Source: Teratosphaeria epicoccoides (lineage: Eukaryota; Ascomycota; Dothideomycetes; Mycosphaerellales; Teratosphaeriaceae). Taken from it: 64,000 nt of DNA. The notes under the pieces are model-generated. The model was not told the DNA's origin and ran no database searches. It saw only the letters and a program-made list of their open reading frames with translations. Location: contig JADDMT010000028.1 of NCBI GenBank assembly GCA_021401465.1, forward strand, positions 1 through 64,000, read 5' to 3'. The first letter of the stretch is position 1. Each line of letters starts with the position of its first letter. A program made the translations under genes and the position numbers. Positions 55,661 through 64,000 of the stretch are shown here, in pieces.

Positions 55661-56717
55661 CTATCGTTCACCGCTCTGGCCCTCTTCAGCCTCCCTGTCA
55701 TTGACTTTGCTGTGATCCGCGTGCTTGGCTGGATCAAACACATACATGGGAAACTCGCACCCAATTGTCCTCTTGAGAACGACTGGGAGACGGCTCCAGA
55801 GTCCAGGTGGCAAGGGAATGAGGATGCTCGTGTCGTGCAGGTACTTCTCATACGCCGGCCAGCCAGTGCCCTTCTCGTATCGCTTCTTAGCGCCTGGTCG
55901 TTCTTGCAGCGGAAGGCCAGAGACGAACATCAGGAGGGTTGTGAGGAAAATCCAGCCGAGCATCGATGCATAGAGTGCGGCGTAAGCACCTGTGCCCTTG
56001 GGCACGTTGCCGTAGGATGCTGGAGTGATTGCGATGATGAAGATAGCTAGCAGGCGTCAGTGACCATGCTTGCTAGGTTCGAAGACGAACACACTTACAA
56101 ACTTGAACCATGATCTCGCCGAAGTAATTTGGATGCCTGCTGTATTTGAACAGACCAACATTGCAAACAGCGCCTGGCTGCTTTCCTGCCTCGCTCTGCT
56201 TGAAGCGATACTTCTGCACATCACTGATCGCCTCAATGAGGAACGCGAACACAAAGAAGATGACCCCAATGATATCCGTCGCCTTGCCAAAGCTCGGCTG
56301 TCGATACTGCAGCACATTGGGACTATTGAGCAGCGTCACCGGCAGGCTGACCGTCCAGACCCACAGCATCTGAAACACCCAGAACCCCAAGAACGGGAAG
56401 AACTTATCCCTCTTGTCGTCAAATCTGTCGTCCTTGCCAGTTTTTAGGATCCTGAAGAGCAGAAATCCAGACAAACGTGCGGCCCACAGCATGATGAAAA
56501 TGGACGCAACGATCTGGCGCGCAATTGTAGTCCCGGACATTGATAGTGTGATTATGGCGAGGATGACGAAATTCGACCCGCCCATGAAGTCGGTCAGTTT
56601 GTCGAACTTGAACGTGAAGGCTATGGCGAAGCCGATGAGTTGGTAGGCGATTGTTATGAGGAGAGTGATGGCGAGGTAATAGTTGTCCAGGACATGGACG
56701 GGGGCGTGTGTCGGCAT
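55661..56717 (-). CDS. DUF1295 / steroid-5-alpha-reductase-like membrane protein, 334 aa, 2 exons
   Basis: Exons complement(56099..56717) and (55661..56046) join across a 52-nt intron (GTAAGT..CTAG, CTGAC branch) to 334 aa. Many hydrophobic segments alternate through the chain (YYLAITLLITIAYQLIGFAIAF, FVILAIITLSMSG, DIIGVIFFVFAFLIEAISD). The C-terminal signature KYSRHPNYFGEIMVQV, with GWPAYEKYLHDTSILIP, is that of the DUF1295 group. These proteins are related to steroid reductases and isoprenylcysteine methyltransferases and bind NADPH or S-adenosylmethionine in the ER membrane. The exact reaction is not known. A Glu/Arg-rich tail follows the domain. Confidence 0.85.
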
Positions 56718-57280
56718 GATGGCTGATTTAGGCGTCGAGGCGCCAATTGCTGTTCTGATATTCTGAGTCTCCTGCTATGTGGAACTCAATTGACGTTACG
56801 CCTCTAAAACTACGGACCCCTGTGGCGATGCTCTGATGAGTTCAGATGAGGACGGATAGCACTCTGGTGGTGGTATACAGGGACGCAGCACTATATACAC
56901 AGAACCGTCACTGCGGACGGTCTTTGCGCCGTCCAGGCCTCATCATTTCATCCGTCGCCGCTGGCAAGTCTTGGACATACGTCATGACTTTTGAGTTCTG
57001 AGAACGCACGCGACATTCGAGGCTAGCTGAAAGGAGTAGGAACCGCGAGACTATACGCGAGTCATGAATGTCACGCTCATGTATTTGACTTACATCAACG
57101 AACTTGGGGACATCTTCAGCCGGACGCTGCGAAAAGCTTGATTGACTGTGACATATGCCCGCTACATTGAATGCTGAATCTGATGTCCTGGCAGATAGGT
57201 CTCCGGTGCCACACCTCCAGCAACAAGCTCGAGTCTCAACATCTTCAGCGAGGCTCGCACATGCGTCATGCTCAGTCGGT
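56718..57280. other. divergent promoter region
   Basis: Between the divergent DUF1295 and DUF3807-like genes. No gene supported. Confidence 0.45.
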
Positions 57281-58138
57281 ATGGCGATTATAGAGCAAAG
57301 TGGCCGTGTGCCCAGAGTAACAGAGGTAATAAAGGAAGTCCTGAAGGGTAAGTCAAGCAATGGTAAGTACTGACTTCATCATATCAAGGATGATCTGCTT
57401 GCTTTCCAATACTCACACTTTGGCGACGACACCGCGCCAGATGATTGGTTCGTAGGGGCTGAGTCGGCGTTGAACTTCGAGGTCGAGGATGACGGGCTGG
57501 GGTACTATGAGGATGGTACCAAGCGCACCCTCACCGATGAGCAGATTGCTATGTTTCGGCATAGCGAAATCCAAACGCTTTTAAGAGAAAGGAGATTACA
57601 CAAGGAGGATCAGGCGTATGAAGATGGATCACCGGGGGATGCAGAGTGGGAACGCGACAACGAAGATGCGCCGTGCAAGACCGTACGCGCTGCATCACCT
57701 CTCACAGACACCTCGAGAGCCTCCAGTGTCGAAGCCGACCTCATCGCTGCTGTCAACCCGGACCACGACTACCAGAAGCTCCCACGTCCAGAAATGCCGA
57801 TGCGTCCTCAGTCCAGCCAAAGCTCACCATCTCACACCACCAGTAACGGCACTTCCAATGATTCCACTTCAAACGGTGGTCCAGGAAAGAAGTTCTCGCG
57901 TGGTACCAAGCAAGCTATGACCAAGGCTCGGCGGCAACGTCACTATGAGGCTAAGAGGGATAGGAAGTGGGAGGCCAAGGCGGAGCGAGAGCGAATCCCG
58001 TACAATGAGCGGAACAAAAGGAAGTGGGAGAAGTACATTGTGGACCAGGACCCAAACGACGGTCACAGTGTTACGGAACGAAGGTCGGTGCGGGAAATGG
58101 ACAATGCGAACCAAGAAGAGATTGAGCTGGACTATTGA
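57281..58138 (+). CDS. DUF3807-like fungal protein, about 264 aa, 2 exons
   Basis: The main exon (57389-58138) begins DDLLAFQYSHFGDD and continues FEVEDDGLGYYEDGTKRTLTDEQIAMFRHSEIQTLLRERR, which I recall as the DUF3807 core. A Ser/Thr/Asn-rich linker and a highly charged Lys/Arg/Glu helix (KARRQRHYEAKRDRKWEAKAERERI) follow. The first exon is uncertain. The best in-phase choice is ATG 57281 to 57325 (MAIIEQSGRVPRVTE) with a GTAATA donor and a 63-nt intron. The stronger GTAAGT donors nearby would put a stop in frame. The charged C-terminus suggests a nuclear protein. Function unknown. Confidence 0.65.
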
Positions 58139-58963
58139 GGGTAATGCGAGAGCCTCATGAGCATGGGCAGGAGTAATTACTTCGGCCTTACCACTTTCGA
58201 CAGGACGATATTACGCCATCACGGGTGGTCCGACACCCGCGGCGATGCCAAGCCTGCGCTGAAAGGCCGAGAGCAGCATCCTCGGTGACAGCCTGACAGC
58301 GGCCGCTCCGTCTTTGGACTATTCAGAAGACCTGCATATAAGTGAGTACGCGGCACCTTCTGCCTCAACATCCTTCCACCCACCACTTCACATGATGAGA
58401 AAAACTTCAAGTCATCCTTAGACTTAAAGTCGCTGCAATGCTAGTCGTTTTCGGGTCTGGTCTCTTGAGACACTCACCCACCCGGCTGTTTGCTTGGATT
58501 GATGTCGACCTTAATCTTCTCTCTGATACTACATCAACATATTCACGGCTATGCTTAGCAGCGTTCGTGGTCGAAAATGGCTAACGGCTAGACCGCAGAG
58601 AACACAGAGACTATGCACGAACACAGCGCTCTCCAATGTCAAGGTTGACACTGCTTGGCAGCAGCCCTCGTGATCTCGAGTTCTATGCATGGCTCTTGGC
58701 CACGCGACACAGGTGAACCTGCGAGGCTGCTCAACCAGTAGAGGCGATATCGTCACAGGCGCCTGTCTACTGCTGGGTTTCTTCTCGCGTTGATGCTGTT
58801 GTAACGTTCTTACAGAAGATGACATGCCGAGCACATGCATGTAGCAGCAGATTCGATAATGAGGAAGTCCTTCTGTCAAAGCACTTCATTCTCGCCTTCG
58901 GGGCTTCCTTACCCATCTATAACCACGACCCGTTCACTTCCAGGCTTCCAGATCAATGCAAAC
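58139..58963. other. intergenic, nothing supported
   Basis: Flank between the DUF3807-like gene and the next small secreted gene. No gene seen. Confidence 0.5.
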
Positions 58964-59202
58964 ATGAAGCTCATCGCAACCATCACGACAACTCTGCTCG
59001 GCTTGTTCGCCTCCGCGGCTGTGTGCGACGTACGTGACATCCCGTTCCTATTTCGCTGATAGTTGAGCCAGTCTCACTGACTTTGCTCCAACAGAGACAT
59101 TCACTCGAAGACGGTGGCAATTGCGTTTGCAATCGGGAGTGCACGCAGGTCTGCAATAGGGGAGAACATTGCGCTTTCAACTCCTTTGCGGCCTTACATT
59201 AA
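58964..59202 (+). CDS. very small secreted cysteine-rich protein, 57 aa, 2 exons (effector candidate)
   Basis: Exons 58964-59029 and 59095-59202 join in phase 0 across a 65-nt intron (GTACGT..ACAG, CTGAC branch). The N-terminus MKLIATITTTLLGLFASA is a signal peptide. The mature part of about 37 residues has six cysteines in a tight CVCNREC-TQVC-HC pattern. An alternative splice is possible: a donor after ECTQ (GTCTGC) and an acceptor TTGCAG near 59228 would replace the C-terminus with another Cys-bearing stretch (PRCTVDTTPCTLN). No family recognised; the density of cysteines suggests a knottin-like or defensin-like fold. Confidence 0.65.
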
Positions 59203-59706
59203 TCATGACTGATCGTGCGGGCTTGCAGAGTCCGCGGTGCACGGTGGATACCACACCGTGCACATTGAACAAGGAAACTCCAGGTGGTCATGCTTCGTGC
59301 AATTGGTGCTTGCGATGGCATGTGGTCGTGTTTACTTGGTCCACTAAGGTCACGCGTTGCGATTCTCATCAACATTGGCTTACGTTCCCATATAGGATGT
59401 TTCTGTATGTAAGATTCGCTCCATCAGCCCACGTGAGTTTTCCTGCTGTGGTTCTGTGTCCTTGTTTGCGTTTGCAGAGCGTGTGGACATCGCGATCTGG
59501 GTCTCGTGGACGTGGTACTTAGTCGAAAGTGTAAATTTTGGCTTCATTTGAAAGCTTACCACGAAGTTTCAATGCTTATATTCAGAAGAGCCATTCGTTA
59601 TAAATCAGCGCATGCCTTTTTGAATAATACGGCTTGTGGACCTAGCTTTCATGGTCATACTTGCGTCCTGTGTGATCTTGCCATCGTCTAGTAGGAGCGA
59701 GGTCCC
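59203..59706. other. intergenic, possible alternative exon
   Basis: Near 59228-59330 lies a Cys-bearing frame that may be an alternative last exon of the 57-aa gene. The rest is featureless up to the TATA box. Confidence 0.35.
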
Positions 59707-59714
59707 TATAAAAG
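59707..59714 (+). promoter_or_regulatory. TATA box
   Basis: TATAAAAG, 98 bp upstream of the ATG at 59812, with a pyrimidine-rich stretch (59726-59760) behind it as a likely transcription start region. Confidence 0.6.
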
Positions 59715-59765
59715 GCTGCTCTCCCCTCGTTTTCCTCTCTCTTCCTTTCCTCAACTTTTCGACAG

Positions 59766-59811
59766 CACAGCAGCAGCAACAGCAACAGCGACAGCAACAG
59801 CGACAGCAGCT
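59766..59811 (+). repeat. (CAG/CAA/CGA) trinucleotide-like repeat in the 5' leader
   Basis: CAGCAGCAACAGCAACAGCG-type repeats end one base before the ATG at 59812, so they lie in the 5' leader of the small gene. Confidence 0.8.
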
Positions 59812-60228
59812 ATGGGCAGATTCCGACAAACCCTCAAATCTAACTTCCGCCCCTTCCGCTCCTCCTGCCGCAAGGCACTCTCTTCTCTGCTGCACGGATG
59901 GCCGTGCAGCACCCTGGGGGGCATCATTGATGCCGTCCTCGACCTCCTCGACGGCACCGTAAGTACTCACCTCTCCTTGAAAGCACTCACTTCACCCTGC
60001 AACTACTCATCTCGCACTGCACTACTCATCTCCTCCTCCTACCATCGATCACTTCCCTTACCGTTGCTCACCTCCTCCTACCATCACTCACCACCACCAC
60101 CTGCCTTCCGGTCAGTGACTGACTGGTCCCAGGTTGAGACGCTTTTCTGGGTGGCGGAGACCGCCGAGACGGTCATCATGACCTCGGTGCTGTACATCTT
60201 TGTGCAGCACCATGACCTCCACATATGA
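59812..60228 (+). CDS. small two-exon ORF (80 aa) within a hairpin-dense transcript
   Basis: Exons 59812-59958 and 60133-60228 join to 80 aa. The 174-nt intron has a perfect GTAAGT donor, a CTGAC branch and a CCCAG acceptor, but is a multiple of three and stop-free, so an unspliced 138-aa product is also possible. The N-terminus is basic (MGRFRQTLKSNFRPFRSSCRK), followed by a hydrophobic segment (GGIIDAVLDLLDG) and a second (VIMTSVLYIFV). There is no signal peptide or known domain. The coding exons contain perfect hairpins (59888-59911, 10-bp stem; 60186-60211, 7-bp stem), continuing the hairpin series downstream. It may be a small membrane-associated protein or a structured RNA with a fortuitous ORF. 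Confidence 0.5.
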   Translation: MGRFRQTLKSNFRPFRSSCRKALSSLLHGWPCSTLGGIIDAVLDLLDGTVSTHLSLKALTSPCNYSSRTALLISSSYHRSLPLPLLTSSYHHSPPPPAFRSVTDWSQVETLFWVAETAETVIMTSVLYIFVQHHDLHI

Positions 60229-60231
60229 CCC

Positions 60232-60490
60232 CCTCCGAGCACGTCTCGCTCGGAGGTTCTCCCTTCCCCCCCTGCGCATATCTCGCGCAGGGCACTCTTC
60301 TACCTCCTCTCCTTCGGGAGCTCCGCCTCTCTCTACCCCTCACTTCGCCCGGCAACGGGCGGGGTGTTGTGTCTTCGTTTGCAGCGTCCTCCTTTGCGAG
60401 GCGCTCTCTTGTTCTCCCCCTCGTCAAGCCATCCCGACACACTGGGCTCTGGCCGGCGTTGTATCTACTTTTGCTGCCTCCTTTGCGAGG
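60232..60490. other. cluster of short perfect GC-rich hairpins
   Basis: Starting 4 bp after the stop at 60228: CCTCCGAGC/GCTCGGAGG (60232-60256, 9 bp, 7-nt loop); CCCTGCGC/GCGCAGGG (60270-60292, 8 bp, 7-nt loop); CTCC-TTCG-GGAG (60309-60320); CGCCCG-GCAA-CGGGCG (60346-60361); GCG(T)CCTC/GAGGCGC (60384-60404); and a second CCTC-CTTTGC-GAGG (60477-60490). TTCG and GCAA are classic stable RNA tetraloops. Confidence 0.8.
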
Positions 60491-63400
60491 ATCCGCGCTG
60501 AACGATGGTCTGCACCTTCACGTGGTGTTCGGTGTCAGTAGCTCTTCGGGATGAAGCTAAGACAGACCAAATCCTCCTGCACTTCCTCATCCCATCTCAC
60601 CTTGACTCTGTTGTTGTTCCTTACTATACCTGAGATCGCGGCTACCCACTGTTCCTCTTCGCCTTCCTGTCGCTCTTCCTTGCCCTCTGATCCGCTGTCA
60701 CTTTTCGCTTCGCTGCTGTATTCCGCCTTGCCGTTGCCCTCCAACCCGCTGTCACGGCTTCTCTGCCTTCGCAATCCCATCGCGTCCTCGATTTCTTCCG
60801 CACTGTTGCTTATTACTCCTCCATCGCCCGCTCTCCGTTTCTGCTGCCGCCAAAGTGCTGCGCGGTCGCGTAGTCAATGACATATGGACTTTCCGCTCAT
60901 GCAAAGATAGCAATTGAATCTTCGGTCGTACTACAAGTCACACAAATAGTATCCAGAAAATCCAATATATCACGGCGCCATGATCCGACGGCATCGCCAA
61001 ACATCGTTGATCGAAAGCACATCCAAGCGAGACTACATCCCTTTTGCGCTTACGGCGTCCTTTCCAAGACAGCTCCGCCGTAATGATCAAGAGCCCAACG
61101 ACACCATAGTTTGGTTGTTCCCTTTCCATAAATAGCACCGATATGAGCATCGCCGCGCTGCATGGCATGATGGACCGGTGGGCATGCGCGCACGTGGATA
61201 CGGGTCGACTAACACTCTTCTTCATGGTGCAAGCTGCCTTTGACTGAAACGCTGGAACGGCTTCAGTAGATCGCCTTTCAACCGTTATCTTTAGCCTCAT
61301 GACACCCGAGATAGTGACTGTTAGCTAGCATGTGCAATAGGGGTTTGAACTCGCTGGTCTCACGATGGATTCCATACAAAGCGATCGTAAGCGCATCTAC
61401 CGAAGGTCGCCATTACTGAAAGAATTCTCCAGCTCAATCTGTTGAGCACGCACTCACTGACGGGCAGCAGCTGCTCGAGATGCGGTGTCCTCAATAGCCG
61501 ATTGCGACTCCTGCATGACTACATCCGAAGGCATCGCAGAGCCGGGTTCAGAGGTCTACAGACACTGCTTTCACTAAAGTCAGCGTTGCGCTCTGTGCTA
61601 GGTTAGCAGAATCTCGTGTCTTCATCAACCGACGCTCTCGCCTTTGAAGAGCACTATGCGTTACCGATGGCAATACCGTCGCCTTAAGGAAGCCCGACTT
61701 CAGTTTGAACACGGCTCCAACATCCGGCAAAGTCTCGACATGTCTCACGACCCATGCTGCTCCGGAAGCAAGGCTGATAGTATATGCATCCCAGGCTTCT
61801 TGGGTCCTTCCGGACAGACCAAGCTGAGATCGACATTCGGTCTGTACGGCAGATTTGAGGCATCAAGACAGGGTCATCATTGGCGATATCGCTGCTGTAT
61901 CTTTTCAACCTTCGCCAATACTTCGATTCGCTTGTCGCAGTCGGTCAATGATCGTCGACACCAGTGTCCGAACGAGCTTGCGTGGCCTTCACCCTCCCAA
62001 CCTGATCAGCGTCAATGATAATGTCGGACATCATACGGTCTTCGAGCCCTGCCGAGTCTCTACGCAGCTACGCCGGCTCTTTTAGCCTGCAGTAGCTGCT
62101 CTGTAGTCAGACTACTCGTGCTAGGAGGGAGAATAGAGAGAGCCAGGCATTCGCTCAGGCCAGCAGGGTGCACGTCCGTAGCGATCTCCTCCCATCCACT
62201 TCGGCAGGAAATAGATGATGAAAGGGAATGAGAGTCATGACTCGCACGCGGTATGGATCCTACTGCGTTTCTTCCATACTTGGCGTATACTGTTGACGCT
62301 ACTTCAACACTGCAGTCCTGGGGACTCACTCCTGTCCGACTCTCATTCAAGGGTCGCCCCGAAGCCATCGATGCGTACTTATATCTATGGTCCACTGAGC
62401 ACTCTGTCGAAATTAACATGACAACCGTACACTGACGCAACACCGGCGATCCCTAATCATCATGTGAATAGGCAACGGCTAGCAAAATGCTGAACAGAGC
62501 GTAGCACCGCGGCTAGCATGGCACGCGTGAAGTGACGTGCCATGCTCACCGGCCGCAGTGGTGCCAGAACTCCCCACGGCCGACATGGGCTGTATTCCGA
62601 GCTGCAGTCGAAATCTGAGGCTCCCTAGCCTCGATATTCAGAGCTTCCACGCTGCGATGCCCTCCCGGGGACAAGAAGTGGGTGCTGCGTCCGCTGTCAA
62701 GATGCAGCGACAAGGATAGGATCTCGAATCCGAATCCACGCATGCGACATGGGATCGTACAAACAACATCTCGATGCCTTCAGCACTTCCTGGCGATGCT
62801 TTGGCACCTGCTCCAGTGGCTGTGGGGATCGCAGCGTCGCTAGGAAGAGCGGATGAGGCCGAAATCGTCTGGCACTCCTCGATTCCGCTACATGTTTCTC
62901 TGATGACATAGCTCGACTTGACGGCTATCTGCCCCGACTGGCTCTCGCCAGCTGGGATGTACTTCGGAATCTTTTCTGCGCTCTTCCGGCATAACATGCC
63001 TCTTTTTCCCGCCTTGACTCCCTCAAATGATCTATCCGACGTCAACGCTCCTAGTACTCGTCTCTCGTGTTCGCAACCATGGCGACGGCGACCGCGGCGT
63101 GACGGCCGGGTTAGCATCTAGCAACCTTAATGATTCGGATGCTGTCGTTAAGCCTACGTGTAGCTCTGCCGAGGTTCCTATGATCGCAGCAGAAGTTCAC
63201 ACAGCAAATTTCTAGCCAGGTATGTGCAGGGCTTCAGGGATGTCGAGTCGAAGAGACTTTCACATAGGATTGAGCTTGCATTCTCTAGTGTAGGAAATGA
63301 ACGTTGTTCTTCTCTCCTTAAGTTGACTACGATGATAATGAGTACATCTGAACTGTGTACTGCTAGGGATTTGAAGCCTAGGTGAATAGAAGAGCAATAT

Positions 63401-63854
63401 CAGCAATCTAACGTACGAGGTTATCGAGTCTATTGGTTCTGCATGGACTGTATTATCTCTTACCTAACTATTGGCTCTTGAAGACATATGTAAGTGTTAA
63501 CAAACCTAGATGATCTTGATGTAGATCTAAGCACTTAGTGACTAATGTGGCTTTCCTATTCTGAGATGGCAACTGCTAACGCGCGTAGTGAGGGCATCCC
63601 AAGGTGCCCGCAAGCAGTGTGGAATCCGGGATATAAAGTCTGTAAGCATTCGCATGCCACGCGGCTGTTGCCAGCCTACGCGTGAATCTCAAGTCCAAGT
63701 CAACTCCAGGTTCACGTGTCTGGCCGGCAAGTCCCGCCAACTTGTGTGAATACATTTTCTGTACCCGTAAATTTCTCGCGAGATAGAATCCACGCCCACT
63801 CGTGGATTATCTCTGAAGGCACCATTTTACTCGCTCGCCAACTCAATCAATTCA
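60491..63854. other. 3.4-kb gene-poor, partly decayed region
   Basis: No intact gene supported. It holds an imperfect 22-bp repeat (60680-60701 and 60734-60755). A minus-strand frame (60535-60780) is Glu/Ser-rich and ends with RVKVRWDEEV. A protein-like minus-strand stretch with broken frames lies at 61548-61970. A 60-codon plus-strand ORF starts at 62253 (MDPTAFLPYLAYTVDA). Sequence from about 63220 to 63590 is visibly AT-richer than the rest of the window. Confidence 0.45.
61548..61880 (-). pseudogene. protein-like fragment of unknown family
   Basis: A frame ending at TGA 61548 reads AVQTECRSQLGLSGRTQEAWDA then AYTISLASGAAWVVRHVETLPD and ALQRRERRLM, with protein-like composition. There is no ATG at its head; the sequence upstream to about 61970 continues as protein-like segments in other frames. 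Probably a frameshifted relic. Confidence 0.3.
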
Positions 63855-64000
63855 TCAATCAATCACAACTCCACACCCCTCGAACAAACACCGCACCGGC
63901 TCCCTCCTCTCCCCATTTTCAGCCGTGACCACAATCTCCGTCTTATCTGCACCACTCTCAGGAATGATATGTGCTCCCACGACCTGACTTGACGTATCCT
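63855..64000 (-). CDS. 3' end of a gene that continues beyond the window
   Basis: 47 codons in one frame run from the window edge to a TGA at 63855-63857, reading DTSSQVVGAHIIPESGADK then TEIVVTAENGERREPVRCLF and EGCGVVID. The composition is clearly protein-like and the opposite frames are poor. Family not recognised from this short tail. Confidence 0.5.
   Translation of the reverse strand, partial: DTSSQVVGAHIIPESGADKTEIVVTAENGERREPVRCLFEGCGVVID

Noticed and set aside
60535..60780. Minus-strand 81-codon ORF over the hairpin region flank
   Set aside because: Glu/Ser-rich low complexity with no homologous motif that I recognise; better left as a note.
62638..63117. 159-codon minus-strand ORF with an ATG
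   Set aside because: Composition is arginine/serine-rich and unstructured, the opposite strand is equally open, and no signal or domain is visible.

Overview
The window reads as nuclear DNA of a filamentous ascomycete. Introns are short (about 46-90 nt), with GT..AG ends and CTGAC/CTAAC-type branch sites. Housekeeping genes are ascomycete-like (Sec66, Npl4, dUTPase, Kre33/NAT10, valyl-tRNA synthetase). Mixed with them are a secondary-metabolism locus, plant-cell-wall and nitrile enzymes, and several tiny cysteine-rich secreted proteins of the effector-candidate type. I cannot name the species. Many genes are split by introns, so I joined exons by splice signals, reading phase and family motifs.

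Layout. 0-12 kb is gene-poor: the end of an O-fucosyltransferase-like gene, a nitrilase, a GH45 endoglucanase, three small secreted Cys-rich genes, and about 6 kb of decayed sequence. 12.5-17.4 kb is a conserved block: SEC66, NPL4 and dUTPase. 17.6-30 kb holds a secreted peptide with Lys-Arg sites, an NmrA-like reductase, a beheaded FAD monooxygenase, a large intronless 6-methylsalicylic-acid-synthase-type polyketide synthase and a secreted tyrosinase; together they look like a small, partly eroded biosynthetic locus. 30.5-39.2 kb carries a GT90 (CAP10-type) membrane glycosyltransferase, a DUF3176 pseudogene and KRE33. 40-51 kb has two secreted Cys-rich proteins, an F-box-like protein, a zinc-ribbon metallo-beta-lactamase protein and a TPR/ankyrin protein. 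51.4-58.2 kb has a tRNA-like Pol III unit, valyl-tRNA synthetase, a DUF1295 membrane protein and a DUF3807-like protein. 58.9-64 kb has one more small secreted protein, an unusual hairpin-dense transcription unit, decayed sequence, and the 3' end of a gene running off the window.

Links between genes. The polyketide synthase with its neighbours is the one plausible pathway: polyketide assembly, then oxidation or reduction, then phenol oxidation. The small secreted proteins, GH45 and tyrosinase make up a sizeable extracellular set. The feature least like anything standard is the 59.7-60.5 kb unit: a TATA box, a (CAG/CAA) leader, a short two-exon ORF whose intron is stop-free and a multiple of three, and at least eight short perfect GC-rich hairpins with TTCG and GCAA loops.
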